In this document: piece by piece, positions 41,960 to 50,692 of the stretch
Layout of the letters: the number at the start of each line of letters is the position of its first letter
Numbering within the stretch: position 1 is the stretch's first letter
Source: Mycobacterium palustre
GTDB taxonomy: Bacteria > Actinomycetota > Actinomycetes > Mycobacteriales > Mycobacteriaceae
Assembly: GCF_002101785.1 (NCBI RefSeq)
Contig: NZ_LQPJ01000151.1
Coordinates: 1 to 64,000, forward strand
Direction of reading: 5' to 3'
DNA: 64,000 bases
Program-made: the position numbers and the translations under genes
Notes under the pieces: generated by a model
What the model saw: the letters and a program-made list of their open reading frames with translations, nothing else
Told to the model about the DNA's origin: nothing
Databases searched by the model: none

Positions 41960-43721
41960 GCCCTTCCGGTGCCGGGTCGGTGACGCGTAGTTCGCGACAG
42001 CCGATACCGCGTGGTAGGTGGTGGGTGGCCACCACCACGGTCCGCCCCGCCGAGAACAGCCGCGGGTCCGGGCCCAGCAGGTCACGCAGGATCGCTTCGG
42101 CGTCGGTCGCGTCGAGGTGCTCGGTGGGCTCGTCGAGCAGCACGACGCGGGCCGGGGAGATCACCGCCCGCGCCAGCAGCAGCCGCCTTCGCTGACCCGC
42201 CGAAACCGCCTGCGCGCCACCGGTCAACACGGTGGACAGGCCGTCCGGCAGGCTCGCGAGCCACCCCCCGAGGCCGACCGCGTCTAGCGCCGCGGTGAGT
42301 TCGTCGTCGCGGCAGTCGCCGCGGGCCACCAACAGATTGTCGCGCACGGTCGTGGCGAACAGGTGCGCGTCCTCGGCGAAAAAGCCGACCGCGCTGTGCA
42401 ATTCGTCTTCGTCGAGGCCACCGACGTCGGCCCCGTCCAGCAGCACGCGTCCCCGCAGCGGCGGCAGCAGCCCGGCGAGCGTCATCAGCAGCGTCGTCTT
42501 GCCCGAACCGCTGGCCCCGGTGACGGCCAGCCGGGCGCCCGGCGCCAGGTCGAGCGCCACCCGGATGGGCCGCGCCGCGTCGGGGTGACCGGCCACGGCA
42601 TCGGCCGACAGCCGGCCGGCGCCGGCCGGTACCGGCCGGCCGCGCGCACCCGTTGCGCCGGGTGGGGCGAGCTCGAGCAGGCGCCGCGCGGCGATCCGCG
42701 ACCGCGTCAACTGCACCGCGGCGGCCGGGAGGGCCGTCGTCGCCTCGAACGCCGACAGCGGCAACAACATCAGCACGGCCAGCGTGGTGGGGGCGACCGT
42801 CTGGGCCAACCCGATCCCGGCCACCACCGCGCCGAGCACGCTGGCACCGATCGCCGCGGTCGGCATGGCCTCGGCGATCGCGGCGGGCCGGGCCGCCGCG
42901 TCCAGGGCATCGCCCCAGGCCCGTTGGCGCCGTCGCGATTCGGCGATGATGCCGGGCAACGCACCGGCGACGCGAAGCTCCGGCGCGTGCTCGAGGGCGA
43001 TCATCGCCGCGGTGTCGCGCTCGGAATGATGTTGGCGCGCAACCATTTCCTGCCTCGCGGCGGCCCTGCCGGCCAGCCGGGGCGCGACGTAGCCGGCGAT
43101 CAGCAGGCACGCGGCGAGCACCGCGGCGGCCGGTGGCGAGATCGCCGCGATCGTCGCCGTCGCCGCCAGCGCCAGAATCGTCGCGACGCCGATCGGCACG
43201 AGGGCGCGCACCACGACGTTGGCCAGTTCGTCGACGTCGGCGCCCACCCGCGCCACCAGCTCGCCGCTGTGCAGCCGGACCGCGGCCGCGGCCGGTCCGC
43301 GGGTCAGCCGGTGATAGATCTGGGCCCGCGCGGTGCCGGCCGCGCGCAGCGCGGTGTCGTGGGTGGCCAGCCGCTCGCAGTAGTGCAGCACGCCGCGGGA
43401 GATCGCGAGGGTGCGCACCGCGACGACCGCGACCGACAGGTCGAGCACCGGCGGCATCTGCCAGGCCCGCGTGATCAGCCACGCCGACACCCCGGCAAGG
43501 GCCAGCGCGCTGCCGAGCGACAGCGCCCCGAGCGCGACCGCCGCCACGACCCGGGGCAGCCGCGGGCGCAGGAGGCCGATCGCCGCGAGGTTTGTCGCGC
43601 GGCGACCCGCTACGCCCGGCTTCGCCGCGCTTGCGATCGCCGCGAGGTTTGTCGCGCGGCGACCCGCTACGCCCGGCTTCGCCGCGCTTGCGATCGCCGC
43701 GAGGGCATCAGACCGGCGCAT
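41943..43721 (-). CDS. cydC: Thiol reductant ABC exporter subunit CydC
   Basis: 592 residues. Six-helix exporter domain about 50-330. ATPase domain: Walker A GASGSGKT, signature VSAGQRRRL, Walker B VVLLDEPTEHL. With CydD it exports cysteine/glutathione for assembly of cytochrome bd. ATG 43721 overlaps cydD by 14 bp. The first ~45 residues contain two and a part copies of a 19-residue repeat (AIASAAKPGVAGRRATNLA) encoded by a MIRU-like tandem repeat, directly before the first helix. Confidence 0.92.
   Translation of the reverse strand: MRRSDALAAIASAAKPGVAGRRATNLAAIASAAKPGVAGRRATNLAAIGLLRPRLPRVVAAVALGALSLGSALALAGVSAWLITRAWQMPPVLDLSVAVVAVRTLAISRGVLHYCERLATHDTALRAAGTARAQIYHRLTRGPAAAAVRLHSGELVARVGADVDELANVVVRALVPIGVATILALAATATIAAISPPAAAVLAACLLIAGYVAPRLAGRAAARQEMVARQHHSERDTAAMIALEHAPELRVAGALPGIIAESRRRQRAWGDALDAAARPAAIAEAMPTAAIGASVLGAVVAGIGLAQTVAPTTLAVLMLLPLSAFEATTALPAAAVQLTRSRIAARRLLELAPPGATGARGRPVPAGAGRLSADAVAGHPDAARPIRVALDLAPGARLAVTGASGSGKTTLLMTLAGLLPPLRGRVLLDGADVGGLDEDELHSAVGFFAEDAHLFATTVRDNLLVARGDCRDDELTAALDAVGLGGWLASLPDGLSTVLTGGAQAVSAGQRRRLLLARAVISPARVVLLDEPTEHLDATDAEAILRDLLGPDPRLFSAGRTVVVATHHLPRGIGCRELRVTDPAPEGLTPRR
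43578..43703 (-). repeat. 57-bp MIRU-like tandem repeat at the cydD/cydC junction
   Basis: Two identical 57-bp units (43578-43634, 43635-43691) plus a 12-bp partial third. The length is 19 codons, so copies stay in frame. The core is shared with the hisC/hisB element at 21064-21124. It encodes the N-terminal repeat of CydC. Confidence 0.85.
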
Positions 43722-45390
43722 GACGCACCTGGCTGTCCGCGGCCACCTCCACCACCTCGTCTGCGATGGCGAGGACGGCCTCGCGGTGCCCGACGACCAC
43801 CACCGTCGCGCCGGCGCGGGCGCGCTCGACAATGGCCCGCAGCACCCGTCGTTCGGTGCCGGCGTCCAGATGCGCGGTGGGCTCGTCGAGCAGCAGCACC
43901 GGGGCCGGCGAACCGAGAGCGCGGGCAAGCCCGAGCCGTTGCCGCTGGCCCAGCGACAGCCCGACCCCCCCGCGGCCGAGCGCGGTGTCCATCCCGTCCG
44001 GCAGCTCGGCCAGAACCGCATCGAAACCCGAAGCGGCACAAGCCGATTCCATATCCGCCACCTTGCCGAACAGCGCGAGGTTGTCGCGCACGGTGCCGGG
44101 CACCAGCGCCGGTCGTTGGGGCAGCCACGACAGCTGGCGCCACCACGCCGCCGGGTCCAGGTCGGCGACGTCGACCCCAGCGACGGTGACGCGGCCCGAC
44201 GACGCCGCGGTGAGCCCGGCGATCGCCTGCAGCGTGGTGCTCTTGCCGGCGCCGTTGCGCCCGGTCAGCACCGTGACCAGGCCGGGCTCGAGCACCGCGG
44301 TGAGGTCGCGCGGCGCGCGGCCGTCGCGGCCCAGCACGCTGAGGCCCTCGAGGCGGATCTCCGCGCCGCGCGCGACGACCGTCCGGGTGCGCTCCGCCGG
44401 GGCGGCCGGCTCCCCGATGAGGGCGAACGCCTTGTCGGCGGCGGTCCTGCCGTCCTGGGCCGCATGGAATTCCACGCCGACGCGCCGCAGCGGCCAGTAC
44501 ACGTCCGGTGCCAGCAACAGCACGGTCAGGCCCGTCGCCAACGTCATCTGACCGAACACCAGGCGCAGGCCGATGCCGACCGCGATCAGCGCCACCCCCA
44601 GCGTGGCCAGCAGCTCGAGCACCAGCGCCGACAGGAACGCGATCCGCAGCGTCGCCATCGCCGAACGCCGGTGCGCCGCAGCGAGTTCGGCGATGCGGTG
44701 TTCGGGGCCGCGGGCGCGCCCGAGCGCCCGCAGCGTCGGGATGCCCGCGATCAGGTCCAGCAGCCGCGCCTGCAGCGTGGTCATCGCCTCCAGCGCGGCC
44801 GCCGAACGCTCGGCCGTGGCCAGCCCGATCAGCACCATGAACATCGGGATCAGCGGCAGGGTGATCACCACGATCAGCGTGGACTTCAGGTCGTAGGCGG
44901 CGATCACGGCGACGGTGGCCGGGGTCAGGATCGCGGCGAGCAGCAGCGTGGGCAGGTAGCCGGTGAAGTAGGGCCGCAGCCCGTCCAGGCCGCGGGTGAC
45001 CACCACCGCGGCGGCGTCGCGCTGCGCGGCCAGCTCGGCGGGTTGGCGGGCGGTCACCGCCGTCAGCACCTGACCGCTCAGCTCGGCGATCACCGCGCTG
45101 GCGCCGCGCTGGCCCAGCCGCGCCTGCAGCCAGTGCGTCACGGTGCGGATCGCCCACAGCGCCACCAGGATCGACAGCGGCGCCAGCCACGCCCGCACGT
45201 CGCGCGCCGCGCGGTCGCCGACGACACCCGCGACGATCCCCGCCAGCACGATCGCCGAGCCGATCGCGCAGCCCGAGATGACGACCCCGCAGCCCACCGC
45301 GGCGACCAGGTAGCGGCGCAACGCGGCCGACGCCCGCCACAGTCGCGGGTCCAGGGGAGCCCGCGTGCCGGTGCGGTCCTCGGCGCTCAG
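43708..45390 (-). CDS. cydD: Thiol reductant ABC exporter subunit CydD
   Basis: About 560 residues if started at CTG 45390, which overlaps the cydB stop as CTGA. No ATG or GTG lies nearby in frame; TTG 23 codons inside is the alternative, so the start is provisional. An ABC exporter membrane domain (about 20-310) is followed by an ATPase: Walker A GRNGAGKST, signature LSLGQRQRLGLARAL, Walker B PVLLLDEPTAHLD. Partner of CydC in cytochrome bd maturation. Confidence 0.88.
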   Translation of the reverse strand: MSAEDRTGTRAPLDPRLWRASAALRRYLVAAVGCGVVISGCAIGSAIVLAGIVAGVVGDRAARDVRAWLAPLSILVALWAIRTVTHWLQARLGQRGASAVIAELSGQVLTAVTARQPAELAAQRDAAAVVVTRGLDGLRPYFTGYLPTLLLAAILTPATVAVIAAYDLKSTLIVVITLPLIPMFMVLIGLATAERSAAALEAMTTLQARLLDLIAGIPTLRALGRARGPEHRIAELAAAHRRSAMATLRIAFLSALVLELLATLGVALIAVGIGLRLVFGQMTLATGLTVLLLAPDVYWPLRRVGVEFHAAQDGRTAADKAFALIGEPAAPAERTRTVVARGAEIRLEGLSVLGRDGRAPRDLTAVLEPGLVTVLTGRNGAGKSTTLQAIAGLTAASSGRVTVAGVDVADLDPAAWWRQLSWLPQRPALVPGTVRDNLALFGKVADMESACAASGFDAVLAELPDGMDTALGRGGVGLSLGQRQRLGLARALGSPAPVLLLDEPTAHLDAGTERRVLRAIVERARAGATVVVVGHREAVLAIADEVVEVAADSQVRHAPV

Positions 45391-46436
45391 GAGGCACGCC
45401 TCGCCAGGCCGATCGGGGGCGGTATCCGCTCGGCCGAAATCCGTTGCCGGAACACCCAATACGTCCACGCCTGGTACACCACCGTCAGTGGGGCCATGAA
45501 GGCCGTCACCCACGTCATGATCTTCAGGGTGTAGGGCGTCGACGAGGCGTTGTAGATCGTCACGCTCCACTGGTGGTTCAGCGTCGAGGGCACCAGGTTG
45601 GGATACAGCGCGCCGAACAACAGAACCACCACCGCCGCCACCACTACCGCGGTGCAGGCGAACGCCCAGCCGTCGGGTCCGCGCCGCCACACCAGCAGCA
45701 CCGCGGCCAGCTGCGCCACCACCGCGACGCCGAGCGCCAGCCACGTCCAGTCCTTGCCGTGCGCCAGCTGCGTCCAAAGTCCAAATGCCGCAACGAGTCC
45801 GGTGGCCGGAAGGGACAACCACACCGCGAACCGGTGCGCGTCGTCGCGGATCGCGTCGGAGGTCTTCAGCGAGACGAACACCGCGCCGTAGAACAAGAAC
45901 AGCCCGGCGGTGGCCAGACCGCCCAGCAGGGTGTAGGCGTTGAGTACGTCGGTGACCGAAAGGTGGACGCGGCCGGCGGCGTCCACCGGAAGCCCGCGGA
46001 CCAGGATGGCGAACGCCACCCCCCACAGCACGGCGGGCAGCCACGACCCGGCGGCGATCCCGAGATCGGCCCAGCCGCGCCACTTGGTGTCGTCGACCTT
46101 GCCGCGCCATTCGATCGCCACGGCGCGCACGATCATGCCGAACAGGATGGCCAGCAGCGGCAGGTACAGGGTCGAGAACACGGTGGCATACCACCCGGGA
46201 AACGCGGCGAACATTGACGCGCCCGCGGTGATCAGCCAGACCTCGTTGCCGTCCCAGACCGGCCCGATGGTGTTGAGCGCGGTGCGGCGGTGCAGCTCGG
46301 GATCGCTTATGCCCGAACGATGCACGCGGGCGAACGGCTCCATGAGCATGCCGACGCCAAAGTCAAAGCCCTCGAGGATGAAGAAACCGAGGAACAGCAT
46401 GCCGATGATGCCGAACCACAACTGTTGCAGTCCCAC
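45387..46436 (-). CDS. cydB: Cytochrome bd quinol oxidase subunit II
   Basis: 349 residues with about eight helices. Typical blocks: WFGIIGMLFLGFFILEGFDFGVGML at the N terminus, RRTALNTIGPVWDGNEVWLITAGASMFAAFPGWYAT, and GKVDDTKWR. It forms the oxidase core with CydA. It lies 28 bp after cydA, with a GGAAAGGAGC ribosome site upstream of the ATG. Confidence 0.96.
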   Translation of the reverse strand: MGLQQLWFGIIGMLFLGFFILEGFDFGVGMLMEPFARVHRSGISDPELHRRTALNTIGPVWDGNEVWLITAGASMFAAFPGWYATVFSTLYLPLLAILFGMIVRAVAIEWRGKVDDTKWRGWADLGIAAGSWLPAVLWGVAFAILVRGLPVDAAGRVHLSVTDVLNAYTLLGGLATAGLFLFYGAVFVSLKTSDAIRDDAHRFAVWLSLPATGLVAAFGLWTQLAHGKDWTWLALGVAVVAQLAAVLLVWRRGPDGWAFACTAVVVAAVVVLLFGALYPNLVPSTLNHQWSVTIYNASSTPYTLKIMTWVTAFMAPLTVVYQAWTYWVFRQRISAERIPPPIGLARRAS

Positions 46437-46464
46437 CGGTCAGCTCCTTTCCCGGACGGCCATT

Positions 46465-47940
46465 TCAGTACGCGAACGACAGCGGCGCGACCTCGGCGTC
46501 GCTGGGGTCGTGCGGGGCAGCCGGTTCCGCGTCGTGTTCTTGCGGCCCCTCGACGACGTAGCGCTTGAGCAACCAGAACCAGATCACGGCGAGCACGGCG
46601 TACACCAGGGTGAAGGTCACCAGCGAGGTGACGACCATCGCCGGCGTGTGGTCGGAGACGCCTTGGGCCACGGTCAGCCGAACCTGTTGGTCGCCGGTCG
46701 GGTTCGGCACGACAATCCATGGCTGGCGGCCCATTTCGGTGAACACCCAGCCCGCGCTGTTGGCCAGGAACGGCGTGGGAATCGTGAGCAGCGCCAGCCG
46801 GGAGAACCAGCGCTGATCGGGGATCCGGCCGCCGCGGGTGAGCCACAACGCGACCAGGGCGAACAGCACGGGCACCGCGAGCAGGCCGATCATCGCGCGG
46901 AACGACCAGTAGGTGACGAACAGGTTGGGCCGGTAATCGTTTGGCCCGAACCGCTGTTCGTCCTGCTGCTGAATGTTGCGCACGCCCTGCAACGTCACGC
47001 CGCTGAACAACGTCACGCCGCTGAACCGGCTCTCGGCCAGAAACGGCAGCACGTAGGGCACCTCGATGACGCGGGTGATGCTTTCGCAGTTGTTGTGCGT
47101 GCCGACGGTCAGGATGGAGAAGTCGGGGTCGGTTTCGGTGTCGCACAACGATTCCGCCGACGCCATCTTCATCGGTTGCTGAACGAACATCAGCTTGCCC
47201 TGGGTGTCGCCGGTGAAGAACAAACCGGCGGCGGCGATCAGCGCCACCCAACATCCCAGGATGGCCGCCGGGCGAAACATGGTCCGGGCCTCCGGGTTGG
47301 CCGCGGCGCTGTGGGAACGCACCAGCCACCACGCGCTGACGGCGGCGACGAACGTGCCGGCGGTCAGCAGCGACCCCGTCACCGCGTGCGAAAACGCGGC
47401 GCGCGCGGTGTTATTGCTCAGCAGGGCGCCGATGCTGGTCAACTCGGCGCGCCGGGTGGCGGGATTGAAGTGCGCGCCGACCGGGTGCTGCATGAACGAA
47501 TTCGCCGCGATGATGAAGAACGCCGACGCGTTCACACCGATCGCGACGACCCAGATGCATGCCAGGTGCACCAGCCGCGGCAGCCGGCTCCAGCCGAAGA
47601 TCCACAGGCCGATGAAGGTGGACTCGAAGAAGAACGCGGCCAGGCCTTCCATCGCGAGCGGCGCGCCGAAGATGTCGCCCACGAACCGCGAGTACTGGCT
47701 CCAGTTCATGCCGAACTGGAACTCCTGGACGATCCCGGTTGCCACGCCGATGGCGAAGTTGATCAGGAACAACTTGCCGAAAAACTTCGTGAGGCGATAC
47801 CACGCGGCGTTGCCGGTGGCCACCCACACCGTCTGCATGACCGCGAGCAGGGGGGCCAGACCGATGGTCAGCGGCACGAAGATGAAGTGGTAGACGGTCG
47901 TTATACCGAACTGCCACCGCGAAATATCGACGACATTCAT
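46465..47940 (-). CDS. cydA: Cytochrome bd quinol oxidase subunit I
   Basis: 491 residues. High-affinity terminal oxidase reducing oxygen with menaquinol. Heme ligands: the N-terminal His in TTVYHFIFVPLTIG (b595 region), the His in NSFMQHPVG (b558) and Met in the MKMA region. The quinol loop (GVTLFSGVTLQGVRNIQ) is of the short type, and FWSFRAMIG-like (YWSFRAMIGLL) is conserved. First gene of cydABDC, preceded by a strong inverted repeat. Confidence 0.96.
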   Translation of the reverse strand: MNVVDISRWQFGITTVYHFIFVPLTIGLAPLLAVMQTVWVATGNAAWYRLTKFFGKLFLINFAIGVATGIVQEFQFGMNWSQYSRFVGDIFGAPLAMEGLAAFFFESTFIGLWIFGWSRLPRLVHLACIWVVAIGVNASAFFIIAANSFMQHPVGAHFNPATRRAELTSIGALLSNNTARAAFSHAVTGSLLTAGTFVAAVSAWWLVRSHSAAANPEARTMFRPAAILGCWVALIAAAGLFFTGDTQGKLMFVQQPMKMASAESLCDTETDPDFSILTVGTHNNCESITRVIEVPYVLPFLAESRFSGVTLFSGVTLQGVRNIQQQDEQRFGPNDYRPNLFVTYWSFRAMIGLLAVPVLFALVALWLTRGGRIPDQRWFSRLALLTIPTPFLANSAGWVFTEMGRQPWIVVPNPTGDQQVRLTVAQGVSDHTPAMVVTSLVTFTLVYAVLAVIWFWLLKRYVVEGPQEHDAEPAAPHDPSDAEVAPLSFAY

Positions 47941-47963
47941 GTGTCATCTCCCAAACTGCGGCC

Positions 47964-47986
47964 GACTACGACACAGTGTAGTAGTC
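47964..47986. promoter_or_regulatory. 23-bp inverted repeat upstream of cydA
   Basis: GACTACGACACAGTGTAGTAGTC pairs at ten of eleven positions around a central A; only 47970/47980 fail. It starts 24 bp before the cydA ATG. The right half contains TGTAGTA, the half-site type of BlaI/CopY-family repressors. A role in cyd control is inferred. Confidence 0.6.
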
Positions 47987-48017
47987 CGGCGGGGCCAGCG
48001 CTACGGCGTTTTGCGGA

Positions 48018-48590
48018 CTAACGGGCCAGGTCTTTCGACGCCTTGCGGATGCGGAACGACGACACGATCTCGAAGACGCCGATGACGACGAACCAGACGC
48101 CGACCACGATCGCCAGGGTGACGATCGACGCGATCGGCGACGCCATGACGACGATGCCGGCGAGCAGGCTGATCACGCCGACGAAGATCGACCAGCCCCG
48201 GCCCGGCAGGGTCGGGTCGCTGATGGCCGACACCGTCGTGGCCACGCCGCGGAAGATGAAACCGACGCCAATCCAGATGGCCAGCAGCAGGACCGCGTTG
48301 CCGAAATGGCGAAAAGCTAACACGGCCAAAATGAGTGACGCCGCCCCGCTGATGAACAACAGGACCCGGCTGCCCGCCGAGACGTGCAGGCTGAACGCGA
48401 AGACGACCTGTGCGGCGCCGGTGATCAACAGGTAGACGCCGAACGCGATGGCCGCGGCCAGGACCGAAATGCCCGGCCACGCCAGGACGACAGCGCCGAC
48501 GATCAGCGACAGGATTCCCGACGCCAGCGTGGATTTCCACAAGTGCGGCAACAGGCTTGGAACGGCGGTGGTCCCACTGGAGGTTGTCAT
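48018..48590 (-). CDS. HdeD-like (DUF308) membrane protein (Rv1624c-like)
   Basis: 190 residues with six helices in three hairpins of the HdeD/DUF308 type: SGILSLIVGAVVLAWPGISV, GVYLLITGAAQVVFAF, SGAASLILAVLAFRHFG, WIGVGFIFRGVATTVSAI, VGVISLLAGIVVMASPIASI and VVGVWFVVIGVFEIVSSF. A basic tail is cytoplasmic. In enterobacteria, HdeD is linked to acid stress; the role here is unknown. Confidence 0.83.
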   Translation of the reverse strand: MTTSSGTTAVPSLLPHLWKSTLASGILSLIVGAVVLAWPGISVLAAAIAFGVYLLITGAAQVVFAFSLHVSAGSRVLLFISGAASLILAVLAFRHFGNAVLLLAIWIGVGFIFRGVATTVSAISDPTLPGRGWSIFVGVISLLAGIVVMASPIASIVTLAIVVGVWFVVIGVFEIVSSFRIRKASKDLAR

Positions 48591-48635
48591 GGCCGCAGTC
48601 TGGCACAAGCGACGTGGCCACAACAGGGTCTTTGG

Positions 48636-49964
48636 TCAGACGCGTGCCGTGCGCGGTTCGTCGGCGAGCACGGCGGCGGCGTCGTCGGCTGCCTTGCGCC
48701 CGATCAGGTACCAGGTGCGCATCGGGCCCTTGCCCTTGACCTCGATGTGACCACGCTCCTGCAGCACGAACTCGTCCTTGAGGCGTTCGTACATCGCCTC
48801 GGGCACCTGGATTCGTCCGACCGAATCGGTGGTTTCCATCCGCGACGCGACGTTGACCGCGTCCCCCCAGACGTCGTAGAAGAATCGGCGGGAACCGACC
48901 ACGCCGGCGACCACCGGCCCGCACGCCATGCCCACCCGCAGCGAGACGGGGTGGCCGTGCGGATCTTTCGCTCTCGCGGCGACATCGGCCATGTCGAGCG
49001 CGAGGTCCGCCAGCGCGCGGGCGTGGTCGGGCCGCGGCCGCGGCACCCCGCTGACCACCATGTAGCAGTCGCCGCTGACTTTGATCTTTTCCAGGCCGTG
49101 CTGGTCGACGAGCTCATCAAAGGCGCCGTACAGCCGGTCGAGGAAGCGCACCAGGTCGGCCGGTGGTGTGCCGGTGGCCCGTTCGGTGAACCCGACGATG
49201 TCGGCGAACAGGACCGAGGCCTCGTCGTACTTGTCGGCGATGACGCTGCGGTCGGGCTCCTTGAGCCGCTCGGCGACGCTGGCGGGCAACATGTTGGCCA
49301 GCAGCGTTTCCGACCGTTCGTACTGCGCCTCCATGACGGCCTCGGCGCGCGCGGTGTCGCGCAGGGCGAACCAGACCGTCACGACGACCAACACGACGCT
49401 GGAGACCGTGGTGATGACGAAGCCCGCCGACTGCGCCCAGGCCGGCTGCAGGCCGGTGTTGCGCGGCACCAGGAATTCCACCGCGATGATCAGCCCGGCG
49501 GCCACGGCCGCCACCATCGACGCCAACACGATGTGTTCGATGCCGAGCAACAGGACCACCAGGCAGGCACCAACCAGGAAGAAGAACTGGGATCCCGAGC
49601 CCGTCCCCATGTCCACGCAGCTGGCGAACACCGAGGCATAGGCCGCGGCGAGGAAGGTGAGCGGGGCTACCAGTTCGCCGAACCGCTGCAACCACGGCAC
49701 GAACGCGAAGACCATCGCGCCGACGACGTTGATCGAGCTGACCTGCCACATCCAGGATCCGCTGACGATTTGCACGAGCACGAAGATCGCGCTGACCGCC
49801 ACGGCCAGCCACGCGGTGATGGTCAGGATTCGGGCTCGGCGGGCGGCGCTGGCCGCGTAGTGCTGGTTGCGGTCGCGGTCTTGCGCCCGTACCGCCGCTA
49901 CGCAGTCCGGGCTTTTCGACGAGCCGGCCGTCTTGGGTGGGGCGCCGCACTTCTTAGCCGCCAC
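48636..49964 (-). CDS. cya: Membrane-anchored class III adenylyl cyclase
   Basis: 442 residues, matching Rv1625c (443). Six helices lie in residues ~45-205. The catalytic domain (about 245-425) has metal-binding Asp in VLFADIVGFTERA, substrate lysine in EKIKVSGDCYMVVSG, and the Asp and transition-state Arg in FFYDVWGDAVNVASRMETTD. All residues needed for a homodimeric cyclase are present. It makes cAMP at the membrane, resembling half of a mammalian cyclase. Confidence 0.95.
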   Translation of the reverse strand: MAAKKCGAPPKTAGSSKSPDCVAAVRAQDRDRNQHYAASAARRARILTITAWLAVAVSAIFVLVQIVSGSWMWQVSSINVVGAMVFAFVPWLQRFGELVAPLTFLAAAYASVFASCVDMGTGSGSQFFFLVGACLVVLLLGIEHIVLASMVAAVAAGLIIAVEFLVPRNTGLQPAWAQSAGFVITTVSSVVLVVVTVWFALRDTARAEAVMEAQYERSETLLANMLPASVAERLKEPDRSVIADKYDEASVLFADIVGFTERATGTPPADLVRFLDRLYGAFDELVDQHGLEKIKVSGDCYMVVSGVPRPRPDHARALADLALDMADVAARAKDPHGHPVSLRVGMACGPVVAGVVGSRRFFYDVWGDAVNVASRMETTDSVGRIQVPEAMYERLKDEFVLQERGHIEVKGKGPMRTWYLIGRKAADDAAAVLADEPRTARV

Positions 49965-49988
49965 ATAGCGAGCGTAGCCGTTTCCGGC

Positions 49989-50486
49989 TCAGGGTGGGTT
50001 GCTGGCGAGCCAGTCGGATACGCGGTGTGGTGCCAGCGAGCCGTTGGGCATGATGTGCTGCACGGGGTGCCCGTCCCGGGTGGCCAGGTCGGCGATCATC
50101 CGCCGATGGCATCGCCACCAGGTGGGTTCGCCGCACATGACGGCCACGTCGGCCGTTTCGGCGTCGGCCAGCAGCCGCCGGTAGGCCGCCTGGAACGCGG
50201 GCGTGCGGGTATGGCCCGCGTAATTGGCGAAGGCCGCGTTCTCCCACCACCGATCGCTTGGCAGCGGGTCGGCCGGCGGCTTGCGCCGGCCACCGAGGTC
50301 CGGCTCGTGGCGGTAGGCGATCCCCGCGGCCCCCAGCCAGTCCGGCATCGCCTCTTTGGAGACGTCGGGGTTGCGCCGCGAGCCGGGGAAGCTGCGCACG
50401 TCCACGAGCAGCGTGACGCGGTGCCGGCGCAGGTCGTCGGTGAGTTCCTGGGCGGTCTTCGCGCCATGGCCGATGGTGAACAGCAT
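49989..50486 (-). CDS. DUF488 family protein
   Basis: 165 residues starting MLFTIGHGAKTAQEL. Features of DUF488: LLVDVRSFPGSRRNPDVSKEAMPDWL, YRHEPDLGGRR, and a conserved cysteine/histidine segment VAVMCGEPTWWRCHRRMIADL. Function is unknown. A longer frame would run through the tRNA, so ATG 50486 is the sensible start, 10 nt after the tRNA 3' end. The two may share a transcript. Confidence 0.82.
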   Translation of the reverse strand: MLFTIGHGAKTAQELTDDLRRHRVTLLVDVRSFPGSRRNPDVSKEAMPDWLGAAGIAYRHEPDLGGRRKPPADPLPSDRWWENAAFANYAGHTRTPAFQAAYRRLLADAETADVAVMCGEPTWWRCHRRMIADLATRDGHPVQHIMPNGSLAPHRVSDWLASNPP

Positions 50487-50496
50487 GATCCGAGGG

Positions 50497-50570
50497 TGCC
50501 CTCGGTGGGATTCGAACCCACACTGGACGGGTTTTGAGTCCGTTTCCTCTGCCAGTTGGGATACGAGGGC
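50497..50570 (-). tRNA. tRNA-Leu (CAA anticodon) with short variable arm
   Basis: 74 nt read on the minus strand. Acceptor stem GCCCTCG/CGAGGGC is perfect, with discriminator A then CC encoded. The D arm contains CTGG, the anticodon loop is CTCAAAA (anticodon CAA), and the T arm is GTGGG-TTCGAAT-CCCAC. The variable region is only CCAGT. Bacterial leucine tRNAs normally carry a long variable arm, so the class is unusual; the anticodon stem closes with an A-C mismatch. Confidence 0.85.
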
Positions 50571-50692
50571 TCGCAAGGAGGGGTCCGACCCCTACCTTAA
50601 AGCAGCCTCCCACCATAGATGATCGGCGCGGGCGCGGATTCTCACCGCCCCCGAGTTCGCTGGTCGCGGGCGTTCACGAGACAATGTCGGTC

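Noticed and set aside
48384..50537. 717-residue plus-strand open frame opposite cya and the DUF488 gene
   Set aside because: It passes through the tRNA and antisense to conserved cyclase motifs, with shadow composition only.
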